From Eutypa lata (taxonomy: Eukaryota > Ascomycota > Sordariomycetes > Xylariales > Diatrypaceae): a stretch of DNA of 64,000 nucleotides. The DNA is taken from assembly GCA_022661535.1 (NCBI GenBank), contig JAKULF010000005.1:1426001-1490000 (forward strand), written 5' to 3'. The stretch's first letter is position 1; every line of letters begins with the position of its first letter. Both the position numbers and the translations under genes were made by a program. Positions 45,167 through 57,070 of this stretch are shown here, piece by piece. The notes under the pieces are model-generated. The model saw nothing but the letters and a program-made list of their open reading frames with translations. It ran no database searches and was not told the origin of the DNA.

Positions 45167-48100
45167 ATGGCACGACATCGAGACGAAATCCAAGATGACG
45201 AAGACCAAGAGATGGAGGGCGAGCTCCAGAGTCTACAATTTTCCGACCAGCTTGTGCCACGCGCAGGCAAGCCAATTCCCCTCGGCGAACTTCTGCGACG
45301 GCTAGAGAGACTTTCCAAGGAACTGGTCGAGCTGGAGCAAGAAACGGTCGATACGGAATCATTAACCGGAGTGGCAAAACAACTCGCCTCGCCTAGTCTG
45401 TTGTCACACAAGGAAGCTGGTGTCAAGGCTTTTACAGCCTCCTGCTTAGTGGATATTTTGAAGCTATGCGCCCCAGAGGCGCCCTTCACCACCAAACAAC
45501 TAAAGGTATGCAGGCTCGTTCTACTTACTATCTGTCTATCATATGCGGGTGTGGCTAACGAATGTCCCTTCACAGGATATATTCAGTCTCTTCATCAAGG
45601 TCATCCTTCCCGCCCTTTGGGATCCTACTCATGCCTACAATACTCAACATAAATACGTTCTCACCTCACTCAGCGAGGTCAAGAGTATCCTCCTAATCAA
45701 CGAGGTAACAAACCCGGAGGACCTCTTACTATATCTCTTCTCGTCTGTCTTTGATGGCATCTCGGGTTCATCTAAATCTACTACCGGCGAGCAGGTCGCC
45801 AAGGACGTTGAATATCATATGACGGACATACTTTCCACCTTGATTGAAGAGAGCTCTTCGCTACCTCCCGATGTCACCGATGTCATAATGGCCCAGTTTC
45901 TACGCGCTGCGCCCCCAGGAGGTCACAGAGATAAAGCAGGTCTCGATGGAACTCAAACAACTCTGCTACCCAAGGAAGAACCCCCAGCATATGTTATGGC
46001 CAAGACGTTATGTAACGGCGTCCACGAGAAAATGTCACGTTTCGTAGGCCAATACTTTACCGACGTGATCGTGGAAGCCTCGGGAAAGGGCGGTCAAATT
46101 AATGGACATAGAGATGACGATGAATCCGATGATGACGCCCATGGGGAATCCAACCTCAAAGAATTGCGGAAAGCACACCTACTTCTACGCGAGCTTTGGC
46201 GCGCCTCTCCGAAAGTGTTGCAGAGTGTTATTCTTCAGGTTGACCATGAACTATCTGCTGACGATGTTCAAGTGCGCCTGCTAGCAACGGAGACAATAGG
46301 TGATATGATTTCTGGTATTGGGGCTGCAGGCCCGCCCCCTCCCGCGGCCTTGGACCCGGCCGCCTATCCACCCTTGAAACTGAGTGATGAGATTCCGGAG
46401 CATCCCGCATCAAGCATACTCACCACTCCTATCGCACCCCTCTCCTTCGCTCAGACCCACCCGCAAGTGTTCCACAATTTTACCACCCGAAAGATCGACA
46501 AGTCACCGCTCATCCGGGCAGCATGGACTACCGCCGCCGGCTACATCGTCTCCACGTCTGCTGGAAATATTGGCCTGAGCCGGGAGGACGAGACCTTATT
46601 TATTAATGGTCTCCGCGATAAGCTCAATGACAATGACGAGAAGGTCCGGCTAGCCGCAGTGAAGGCTATCGAAGCGTTTAGTTTCAGGGACATTATTACC
46701 AAGCTATCGCCCCTTGGGGGTGTTGACAAAGAAGGCTCGATCATATTCACTCTCGCAGATCGCTGCCGAGATAAGAGACCATCTATCCGAGTCGAAGCTA
46801 TGGCTCTTCTAGCCAAACTCTGGGCTGTAGCTAGCGGCGAGGTTGCAGCTGGACACGAAGCAGTGACCGCAGCAGTATCGGGAATCCCTTCAAAAATATA
46901 CAACACCTTCTACGCCAATGAGCAAGAGATGAACGTACTACTCGAAAGGGTGATATACGAATGTCTACTACCACTAGCCTTTCCCCCACCCAAGACTAAA
47001 AACACAAAAGCGTCCAACGGCAACTCTCAGTCCCAATCAACGGCTGAATCGACATTCGATCAGGATAGAATTCGAGCAGAGCGGATTCTATTACTCGTGA
47101 AGGGATTGGATGAAAAGGCTATGATCGCTTTCAATGCGTTACAGGCGCGACAACCCCAATTTCAAAAAATCGTCGAAACCTTCGTTCAGCAGTGCGAGGC
47201 CTACAACGGAGGTAATCCCGGAGGCAATGCGGAAGCCGTGAAGAAGAACCTACGTAAAACAATCAATTACATCTGTGGGTTCCTCCCAGATCCGGTCAAG
47301 GTAGAAGCAGATCTTCACGGCTTTGCCAACTGGCATGATCGCCGCAGCTACCAACTCGTCAAATTCGCCGTATCGGCCGAGAGCGATTTCAAAACCATGC
47401 ATCGGGCAATTAAGGAGCTTGTCAAAAGAGTGAAAGATTCACCAAAGCCACATATGCTAGATACCTTGGTGCCCCTCCTGTATCGATCTGCCTATATCAT
47501 GTTCAACAAGAGCCATCTTTCGACATTCTTAGCTTACAGCAAGAGTAACAAAGACGGCTTCGCAACTATTGCCCAGGAGATCACAACCAATATCTCACAA
47601 TACAACCCTGACCTTTTCAAGACCCATGTTGGCGAGCTTTGCAAAGACATAATGGAGGCCGCGCCATCGGCCTCGAAAGAGAATGACTCTAGTATCGTCG
47701 AGACGCTCAAAGCCTGTTCGACATACTCGCGGAAGTATCCAGAAGAGCTCCCTGTAGACCGCAAATTCAACCAGGCGTTGATTAGCTATGCGTTATATGG
47801 GCAACCAGCGAAGGTTGCCAAATACGCTGTGAACATCTTGATGGCGAAAAAGGACGATAAGAGCACAGTCTCCGCTACAGATCTATTGCAAAAGATTATG
47901 AAAGACTGGCGTTACAATTCACCTCATTTCCCGTGCCGGCTTGCTGCAGTCAGCCAGTTAGAACTCCTAGCTTCTAAAGTAACAGCGGACTCCAACGATG
48001 CGATCTTAAACATGGCCATTAAAAATGTCCTTATGGAAGTACGTACCGACGCGCGGGATTCCGACCCTGACTGGGTTGACGATGCGGCCCTTGATGAGGA

Positions 48101-49853
48101 GGGTCAAGTCAAACGTTGGGCCTTGAAATCAGTCGTCAATCGGTTGCGGGGAATAGAAGATCCGGAGGAAGCCAAAACAGTTGCGCCGCCCGTCTTCAAA
48201 CTTCTCCGATCGCTCCTCAAGGAAGGAGGTGAGCTGTGCAAAGTCAAGGATACACCTAAGCACCACAAAGCCAGGCTACGCTTGCTTGCTGGGCAGTCAT
48301 ACTTGAAATTATGTACATTCAAGCAATTCGAAGAACTTCTACCGCACCGCGACTTCAACCAGGTAGCTTTTCTAGCCCTAGATCAGAGTCAAACTGTGCG
48401 TCGGTTATTCGTTGAAAAGCTTCAGAAATACCTCGTTCAAGGGAGGCTGCGGCCAAGGTTCTATACGATGATATTCCTGACTGCCTGGGAACCAACGACA
48501 AGTTTCAAACAACAAATTGAGACGTGGATACGATCTCGTGCCAAATACTTCCAAGACACGAAACAGACCACCATGGAATCTACGATAGCTAGATTGATCG
48601 CGCTCCTAGCCCGTCACCCAGACTACAGTTCCGAGCCAGATGACTTAGTAGACCATGCAAGATATATCCTCTTCTACATTAGCACTGTCGCCACCGAAGA
48701 GAATTTTAGTCTGATATTCAAATTCGCCGAGCGGGTGAAGCAGGCTCAAGACGGCCTAGATCCATCTCAGAGTGAAAATCTATATGTGCTCAGTGACCTC
48801 ACGCAAAGCCTCTTAAGGAAGTGGCAAGAGCGGAAGAACTGGAGCTTCCAGGCAGATGCTAGGAAGGTCGGTCTGCCGCACGGTTTGTATGCAAAACTTC
48901 CCAATCACGACGTGGCGCAACAGATTGCGGAGAAGCAATATCTTCCCGATGGTGTAGATGAACGCTTGGATGAGTTACTTAGGTCGCTCGACAAGAAAAA
49001 GGTACGCTCGCAAACCCCCCAACCACAACCACTTTTAGTACTCCGAATTGACATAATTGGCGCACAGAAACGCAAGAATGCCGACGAACGTGCAGAAGGC
49101 CACCCTGCCCAAAAGAAAGCGAAGGTTGCTCAGCTAAAGTCCGCAGCCAAACCCAAGACGGTAGCAGTGAAAGCTACCAAGAGTACAAAGAAAACTACTA
49201 CCAAATCTTCCAAATCGCGGGAGAAGTCTAGGAAGGCTGCCACGTCATCAAGTCCTGCAGTTGACTCAGCTGATCGTAGGCGTAGTGGCCGTACGAGAAA
49301 GAGTTCAACGTATATCGAACGTGATGACTCGGAAGATGACGATGATATGCTAGAAGGCGTTGCAGAGTGGGAATATTACGATGACAGTGGCAATAAAATG
49401 CGTGCAGATGAGCCAGAAGACGATGACTCGACACTATCTGAAGCTGAAAAGGAAGAAGGAGAGCCAGAAACTGAGTCTGAAGTCGAAGCCGAAGCAGTTG
49501 ATGAGGGTGGCAAGGAAATTGTAGCGCTTGATGAAGCGCCGGACAGCGATTTAAGCGAACCCCCAGTGGAGGATGCAGATGAGGACGAGAGAGAAGAGGA
49601 AGAGGAAGAAGTGCCGAAAGCAACAAATGGGCGAAGATCGCGTGCTGCCACGACCGCAGCAGCCGCGGCTTCGAAGCCGAAATCAATCCCGTCTAGGCCA
49701 GCCGTCAAAGCAAGCGCTTCCAAGCCCAAGTCACCAGCGGCCAGCAAAACCAAAGCAAAGCCAACCCCTAAGGCAAAGCCGACCAACACTCGAAGTACAA
49801 GGTCTAGAAGAGCGGCGGCGGTGGATGACGACGTGAATGGGGATTCTGAGTAA
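45167..49853 (+). CDS. PDS5: Sister-chromatid cohesion protein PDS5 / Spo76 / BimD
   Basis: It binds cohesin and regulates its loading, maintenance and release on chromosomes; in Sordaria and Aspergillus the orthologues are Spo76 and BimD. Exons are 45167-45505, 45576-49001 and 49068-49853, giving 1516 aa. The N-terminus contains LERLSKELVELEQETVDTES, the typical start of the Pds5 HEAT array, then DILKLCAPEAPFT and, after the first intron, DIFSLFIKVILPALWDP. HEAT repeats fill most of the protein. The C-terminal 250 residues alternate basic (KSTKKTTTKSSKSREKSRK) and acidic stretches, with AT-hook-like RRRSGRTRK. The second intron (49002-49067, GTACGC...CGCACAG, 66 nt) is in frame and free of stops, so an unspliced product of 1538 aa is also possible. 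I prefer splicing because the 22 extra residues are unlike their surroundings. Confidence 0.94.
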
Positions 49854-51693
49854 GATTGCGATGACGCAATTGATGCTAGCTAACTAGCCACCCGCTGAAA
49901 ACAAAAATGGGAGTCGGTATGGCTGGGAGGTTATATATCGGTTGGGCAGAGCATTTGGAAGTGTACTTTGGCGCGAGATTTTGTTTCCTTTTTTTTCTCT
50001 GCTTTTTTTATTTCCTCGCTCACGGCCTCGCTTACATTTCGTCTGAAGGTTCTAACAGACGCTACGGGGAGGGGAAGGGGTTTGTTACTGGAGAGGGGTG
50101 AGAGTAATGAACGAAATTGATGGCTACTTCTTTCTAAGGGGCCCATGACGACTGATACTACCATCACCGGATGGGGGGTTCATTCAAAGTTTTCCTTCAT
50201 TTATGTTGTCGCTGATGTATGTGGTGCTGAGATGTATCGAATGTCTTTTTTATACCCGGTTGCTCGCAAATTTCAGAGCGGACTTCTAAGCTTGCTTATA
50301 GTGATATCGCGAGAAATCAGCCAAGCTTTAATTGGTATGAGCTTGTTTTGTAGCAAATGTCGTTCGACTACATTATTATATCTATATGCCGTGAACGGTG
50401 ATAACTAACTAAATAATGAACGCCAAATATAACAATAGTACACAGTCGCTATAGACAGTTCTGGACTTCTAGAATCTGAGGGAGGGAGGGAGGTTCGCTT
50501 TAGGAAGTTAGTTCGCTGCCGCCAATACTACCTCTTGGAGAGAGCTACTACTACCAATGGACGTATTGTACATATGTAAGTTAAGTTAACTTAGATGCCG
50601 TGTGGGGGAAAGCGGAAGCTTCTACAGATCTAGCCAGCCAACGAACGTCGTTGTTATAAGTACGACCTGCCTGTCTCTGCTCTTGCGTCCGTCCCGGAGG
50701 AGGTCTTCGATCGATCTATCTCTCTATCTTAGATGTAATGAATGGATGGACATATCTGTCTTGTCTTGGGTCTTTTTGCTCTCTCATCGGAGTCGGCGCC
50801 GGCCGCACCGTCGCGGTGGCGGCGGTCAATTCCATCCATCCATCAATCAATCAATCAATCACCAAATCTCCCTCTGCCCCCTATCCATATGGGGTACGTA
50901 GTAATTAGCATGTATGCCCAGCCGGAAGCTAGATCCATTACGGCAGGCAGGCCGCACGCAGATAATTGTCCGTCACGTTTTCCTGTGCAAAGAATGTTTA
51001 AATCTTTATTGCATTTTTGCTTACGAGGAATCTTTTGGGTTTATCAACCGCTGAGAAATAATTGGATATGTTGGTAGTCAATAGAAGAGAGCGCGTGATG
51101 ATAGTCAGCTTTCGTCTGGCCTCCGCAGGTACTAATTACTGCGCTCTATAATCAATCCCCTTAACTACTATAGCGTATTGCCGACTGGACTGGACGCCTG
51201 CTGGATGAATGGACGGCTGGCTGGATGGGCGGCCCCGTCGCATCGCGTCACTTCATCGCACCTTATCGCGCGTACTGCTATGGGCGTATTTCCCGAATAA
51301 GAAGGCAGACGGATAGGCCACCGAGTTACTTGCTTGCTTGCTATCGTTTTACACAATCATCTCTATCTATCTACCTTACCTATGCCTATGTAGTGATGGC
51401 ACGGGTTTTAAGACAGGAAGATAATAGATAAATAAGATAGACGATCCGATCCGAATGTCTTGGCTACACCTATGTGTGCATGTGTATATATAATTCCTCC
51501 CGTCCATGCAATGGCGATCATGACCTCCTTCTCCCGTGTTTTCTTTCTGGTCGTCCTGTTCCACTATACTTCTTCTATATCTTCCCATCGTGACCTGTCC
51601 CTCGGTTTTAGCTAGCTTTTTTGAGGAAGGCTTCTAGAACACCACAAAAGGGACTACCTACTATCCACGTCTCAGTGATCCGAACACGCAAAC
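49854..51693. promoter_or_regulatory. Spacer between PDS5 and the aminopeptidase gene
   Basis: The left half holds the PDS5 3' region with T-runs. TCCATCCATCCATCAATCAA at about 50831-50850 is a tetranucleotide tract. The right part should hold the aminopeptidase promoter. No gene recognised. Confidence 0.5.
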
Positions 51694-53958
51694 ATGGTCA
51701 AAATAACGAGCATCACGGCTCTCCTGGCGGCCGCCACAGCCGCTACCACTGCTGCTGCTACGACCACCGCGTCGCTGCTGCCCGGCAGTAGCGAGGTCGC
51801 CGACGCCACTAGCCAGGGCCTCCGTCTCGTCAAGACCGCCGACGAGGACCCCGGCACCTGGATGACCGAGGAGGAGAAGTTCGAGAAGCTCATCTCGAAG
51901 AAGATCGGGTTCATGGACATCACGGATACGCTTGTGAGTGTTTTTTTTTTCTCGCGTCCTTTGTCCTGGTCTCCCCCCCCCTTCCAACCCTATGCTGCCT
52001 ATGGAAGACTGTTCTTTACCTCCATCTAGGTATACTAGCAACTACCCAGGTGACCCATCTACGTATACCCCGTCTAGGGCGGTTTACATACATACCTAAT
52101 TTTTTTTATTAACAATACCCTTCCATCTAGGACCTCGAAGCGCAGCATCTCTCGCGCCTCCTGACTCCCCGGGATGTGGAAGCAGCCGCCTTCCCCTCGG
52201 GCCCCACGCACCAGAGCACAGCCAACCCGCTCATCTCCCAGGCGCGCCAGGCGAACCTTGTGACGTGGGCTAACGGCCTCGCCAACATCTACAACCGGTA
52301 CTACCGGGGATCGGTAAGCACATTTCCGTAGTTAGTTTCTTACCTACTTAGGTATACCTGTATCCCTCCCTACACATATAAGTCTATTTCGGGGGTATAC
52401 GCTCCTAGAACATGAATGTCTCGGAGGAGGGAGGGAGCTCCTGAATCTTCTTTGCTTAGGTCGGTTGTTAAGTACCTAGGTAGTAGGTTAGGTATCTAAA
52501 AAGGGGAATGGAATAGGTAACTAACTCTAGGTGTTTTGCAGTACGCGACGACGAGCGCGAGCTACATGTACGATTTGGTGACGGACGCGGCGTCGGGGAA
52601 CAGCGCCATCACCGTCAGCCAGTACACGCACTCCTACAACCAGCCGAGCGTCATCGCCGCGCTCCCCGGGAGCAGCGATAGCGTGGTCATCGTCAGTGCG
52701 CACTACGATAGCATTGGCTCTACGACGAGTGGGCGGGCGCCGGGGGCCGATGATAATGCTTCGGTGCGTGCTAATTCTTTTTTTCTTTCTTTCTTGTTCT
52801 GTCCCCTCTCCTATAGAGGTATTTGACTAACAAGCTCTCGTCTTCGAAATAAATAGGGTGTCGTTGTAGTCCTTGAGGCGCTGCGCGTCCTTGCGGATGC
52901 GGGTTTCGAGCCCGAGAACACGCGTAAGTGACTTCTTGAGATCTCATTACTTCTACTTACTTTCCCCCTTCCCTTCCTCCCTTTTCTTGCGGAGGGGGTG
53001 CCACTCTATAATCGGCAGGCAAGGAGAGGGAAGCCAGGAGTAGAGAGAAGAGCCCAGCACTCCCTAAAAGAGAAAGAGGCGAGAAAAAAGAAGTACTGCT
53101 AACACCACCCCCTCAACAGTCGAGTTCCACTTCTACAGCGGCGAGGAGGGCGGCCTCCTGGGCTCGCGAGACGTGATGCAGGCGTACGCCGCCGACGGCG
53201 TCGACGTGCTCGCCGTCGTCAACCAGGACATGACGGGCTACTCGCCCAACAACGTCATCGCCGTCTACACCGACTACGTCGACGCGGCGCTCACCAAGTT
53301 CGTCCAGACCCTCGTCCCCGTGTACAGCTCGCTTCCCTTGTCTACGGACGTCTGCGGGTACGGGTGCTCGGATCAGTGAGTTTTTCTCTGTTTTCTTCTT
53401 CTTCTAAGTCCTCGGTCCTCTACTACTGCACTTTTTATTGGTGCTATTATGAAAATATATATTTCTATCCATCTATCTACCCTGCCTTACCCTACCGTGT
53501 GTGTGTTGGTGGACGGGCGACTAGATGAATGGAAGGAAGGAATACCATGTTTTGACGGATCGATGGTGGCTGACTATGAAACCCCCAAAATACAGCGCCT
53601 CGGCACGGTCCGCCGGTTTCCCTGCCGCCTATGTCTGCGATGAGAACTACGATGACTCGAGCCCGTACATCCACTCGGCGCAGGACACCATCGCGACTGT
53701 GAGCTTCCCGCATATCCTGGAGCATGCTAAGGTGAGTTTAATAACCCTATTTCTTTATTGACTGGACGGGTAGGAGGATGGAGAGTAGGGGAGAGAAAGA
53801 GAGAGAGAACGAGGAAAGCGAGTGAAGTCTGCGTGATTGACTGGTTTTCTCTCTCCCTCTGCCTCCAGTTTTATACCTTTCTCCTGTGACGTTGTTATGC
53901 TAACCAAACCTCTCTTTAGTTCACTATCGGCTTCCTTGTCGAGGCATCCTTCTTTTAA
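51694..53958 (+). CDS. Secreted M28 zinc aminopeptidase
   Basis: Seven exons (51694-51933, 52131-52313, 52542-52763, 52857-52923, 53120-53375, 53596-53731, 53920-53958) give 380 aa, the usual size of fungal leucine-aminopeptidase-type M28 enzymes. A signal peptide (MVKITSITALLAAATAAT) is followed by a propeptide to about residue 95. The metal and catalytic residues are all visible: His195 in SAHYDS, Asp211 in PGADDNAS, Glu246/Glu247 in YSGEEGG, Asp274 in NQDMTGY and His349 in SPYIHSAQDT. Cys pairs CGYGC and VCDEN are as in the family. The enzyme releases N-terminal hydrophobic residues from peptides outside the cell. Each junction keeps frame; the last exon (FTIGFLVEASFF) is only 13 codons including the stop. 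The gene is convergent with CEG1, 560 bp away. Confidence 0.95.
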
Positions 53959-54518
53959 GAGATGGGAAGAAGAATGCGAAAAGGATTAGGTCTATTTTGG
54001 CGTGTCTAGTAATGGTAGTATTAGTCAAACTTTATACTTGAAAATAGCTACTGAGAAAATCTCGTGAAATACACATAATCGAAGTCCCAAGCTTTAGCTA
54101 CACTGCCCACGAATACCAAGTTAGCTTTGTAATTATCCCAAGATAGTAGGCAACGCTTGACCGCCGTAGATTATCAAAACCGAAATACTGTAGCTAAGAA
54201 GAGGCACTACATATCCGCCCACCCCTTAGGATAGGTTAATCTACTACACAGGTATACATCCTTAACACATGACAACGCCGGTTGTTGGAAAGGTTATCCC
54301 TAAATCCAGGTCCAACTCCCCTTTTTTGGTATCACGACAAAGAAAGAAAAAAAAAGACCCAATCCATAAAACTCCAACGCAGAAGCACTGCCCATTCTCC
54401 TACCGCCATGAATCAATCAAAGCAATGCCCAATACTATACCCTGAGGCGTCCATCTTTCTTTATCTCAATTTGAATTGATCTCTAATGCTTTCAAGTCCT
54501 CGGTGTTATCTTTTTCTT
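53959..54518. terminator. Convergent 3' regions, aminopeptidase / CEG1
   Basis: AT-rich sequence between two convergent stops. It must hold both polyadenylation regions; ordinary AATAAA-like signals are not clear. Confidence 0.4.
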
Positions 54519-55788
54519 TCACCGCCTCCGTGCCTGCTCTCGCGCCTTCCAGTTGTCGCGGATGCCCTTGGCGGCAATCAGCAGGTCCTCCTTGGTGACG
54601 CCGTCGCGGATGCTGTCGATGACGCTGTTAACGACCGAGATGTGGTTGCCATCGGTTTTGTCATCGCGGAAGCGCGAGAGCCGCCACCGCTTCTGCTCGT
54701 CCATGTAAACCTCGACCACGCGCTCGTCCAGCGGATCGCCCAGAGCCTTGAGCACCTCCCACTCGGCCTCCTCTAGGTGTAGTGGCGCGTAGTATTGGTA
54801 GGCATCGGGGCCACTATTGCCGTGGTAGGCCAGCAGGTCGACGGCGGGCACCGAGTCGTAGTCGACGAAGGGCTCGGCGTGGATCCCGCCACCGTCGGCC
54901 CGCTCGCGCCCGTTGGGTTCGGCGACAGGGAAGCGCAGCTTCCACATGAAGTCGATGGTGTTCTCGTCGGCCTCCTTCCACTTGAGGATGTGGGGGTCGG
55001 TGCCGGCCTTGTACTCGCTGCGGAGGCAGGTGAAGATGAGGCCGTCGTTGCCGTGGCGCAGGTTCTTGATGACGTCCTCGAACATCATCTGGATGCCGTA
55101 GGCGACCTGCATGTTCTTCATCTCGACGAAGAAGGGCTGGAACTGGCGCTCCTCGGGGTACTTCTTCAGGAGGTCCTTGTACGGCCGGAAGATCTGCTCC
55201 TGGAAGTACCCGAGCCGCTTCGACAGCTCCCGCGACATCAGCACCTGCCCGTCCATCACCAGGCAGTCGAACACCAGGTACCGCGGCTCCCGCCGCCCCC
55301 CGCCGAGGTCGTCCACTACCAGCTCGCCGTCGAGCAGCGTCGCCTTGTGGAAGGACTGCTCGCTTGTCGGGGTGGGGAAGTGCAGGTTGCCCGAGTTGAT
55401 GAACCAGTAGTCGTTCTTCCTGTCGATGAGGTAGTGGACTTCGCTGCCGCCCTCGTCTTCGGTTAGGTAGAGCAGGTAACGAATGCCGTCTGATTTCTCG
55501 CAAACGAAGTAGCTGTGATGTTTAAACATAAATATATAATTAGCCGTTGTGACCTCCCACAAACTAACTTCACCTTGGAATGTGAATGGTTAGAGTAACT
55601 CACTCTTCACGCCTCAGCTCCTCTAGGTGTTTCCGGGAAAAGCTGACGGGTTGCGCGCCGGGAAAGCCAATCTGGTTCCTACCCAGAAGGCTGGCGACTT
55701 CCTGGCGCATGGTCCGCAGCAGATCGCCGCTGATTTTGACCCCCGGCTCATCGATGGACTGTACGGGTAAAGTCGCACCTCCATCCAT
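54519..55788 (-). CDS. CEG1: mRNA-capping enzyme guanylyltransferase subunit
   Basis: It transfers GMP from GTP to the 5' diphosphate end of nascent RNA polymerase II transcripts in the nucleus. Two exons (55788-55604, 55512-54519) with a 91-nt intron give 392 aa, close to fungal Ceg1. The nucleotidyltransferase motifs are visible in order: motif I EKSDGIR with the GMP-accepting Lys68, motif III LDGELVVDD, motif IV NDGLIFT, motif V ILKWKEADENTIDF, and motif VI RLSRFRDDKTDGNH. The second exon rejoins as DYFVCEKSDG. ATG at 55788 begins MDGGATLPVQSIDEPGVKIS. Upstream in-frame codons exist but are unlike the family. The coding strand is GC-rich, so other frames also look open. Confidence 0.95.
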
Positions 55789-56429
55789 TGTGATATTCGG
55801 CGCACTCACTCGAGTGTGGTGGCCCCTCTTCGAAGATGGCGTATGGAAATGTCTACCTAAGTTAGGGCAATGTTGTTTTTTCCGGAAGGCTGCCCGCCGC
55901 AAAGAGAGAGAAAGGAAGTTCTTGTTAAGGAACTAGGTAGGTGGTAAGTAGGTAACAAAGAAAGTGCAGCCACCAGCAAGCAGAGAAATGAGATAAGAGG
56001 GAAGTAGTCGGTTGTAAATTTATTAACTAGCATGTATGGTATTTCATGTTGAATATCGTCGTTGGCGTTTCCAGCATTGAAAAAGTGCTCAGATGATACT
56101 AAACTATAATTATTTCTTGAATTCAGTATCCGCGTCGCGATGCCCGTTAAGCTAGGTAGTAGTTAAGAGCTTTATCAGCTTATCGGAGCCATATACTCTA
56201 GTACACTAACCCCTGTGCTGTATGTATATTTCAAGGTAGACTTTCTATGTAAGCTATGTGCCCCGCTATAACTACCGTTTGCCTCTCAATAAGCACGACA
56301 GACAGAGCTGTTCATGGGTTACTACGATCATGATCAGTGTAGTCCGCCTACCCTTAGGAACATGCGGTGCCACACGTTTCGAGGTCTCGTAACTGGTGTC
56401 TCTTACTCTTTGGGCTAGGGATAAGACAC
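55789..56429. promoter_or_regulatory. CEG1 upstream region
   Basis: Contains the promoter of CEG1 and AT-rich spacer sequence. No gene seen. Confidence 0.45.
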
Positions 56430-57070
56430 TTAGCCGTTGCTATCTATCATACCTATTGGTGAATTGGAGGTGTTCATATAGATGAGGTTTGAGCTGTTGC
56501 TCGTTTTCCACCATATACTGACAGCTAAGGCAGAGACATACAGTCACTTAGTGAATGGTTGTACGATGACTGTGTAGTCGGTCCCTTGTAGCGAACTGCA
56601 TTTCGCATTCGGCGCACTTGAGATTCTTTCTCTCAGGGAGCTGGGTAGACTTGTCGAACCCAAAGGAGCTCTTCAAGTTTAGGAGAGATCCCAAGCCTTA
56701 ATGGTCATCGGTCTAATAAGGGCTCGCAAGATATCTCTCTGTCCCAATAGACGCGTCAACTATTAGCTCGCACTCGGAGCATCCCGAGTCTTTGCCGTCG
56801 AGGAGTTGTTGGTGGATTTTCGACGCCTTGTGTTCGTTCAGCGTGTTCCGTCTCCTGGCTACGTTCATCTTCGACGTCAAGACAGCGCTATATCGGCAAA
56901 GTGTACCCAAGTGCGTCTTATGGGCGAACATAGGCAAGCCTCCCTAAGGAGCAAACTCCTTCACTGTAGTATGGATATGGAGCTACAGCCAGGCGGAAGA
57001 TCACGCAGAGTTTGCAGTGCGCCGCAAGTGCACCGCCAGTCAAACACTGGGTTTGTTTGCCTTTAAGGGG
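56430..57070 (-). pseudogene. C2H2 zinc-finger protein pseudogene
   Basis: One minus-strand frame, read from about 56930 down to 56440, shows related zinc-finger pieces separated by stops. LTSKMNVARRRNTLNEHKAS plus KIH is a half-finger. SGCSECELIVDAS has a CxxC. After TAG and TAA comes an intact finger, LKCAECEMQFATRDRLHSHR plus TTIH (C-x2-C-x12-H-x4-H). After another TAA comes CLSCQYMVENEQQLKPHLYE plus H (C-x2-C-x12-H-x3-H). The region to the right (56940-57070) carries CxxC-like HCKLC in another frame. All three stops could derive from CAG or CAA by one C-to-T change. An ancestral multi-finger DNA- or RNA-binding protein is likely; the original ends are not determinable. Confidence 0.7.

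Noticed and set aside
54795..55503. Long frames of over 220 codons on both strands
   Set aside because: Shadows of the GC-rich CEG1 coding sequence, which has all guanylyltransferase motifs in the other frame.
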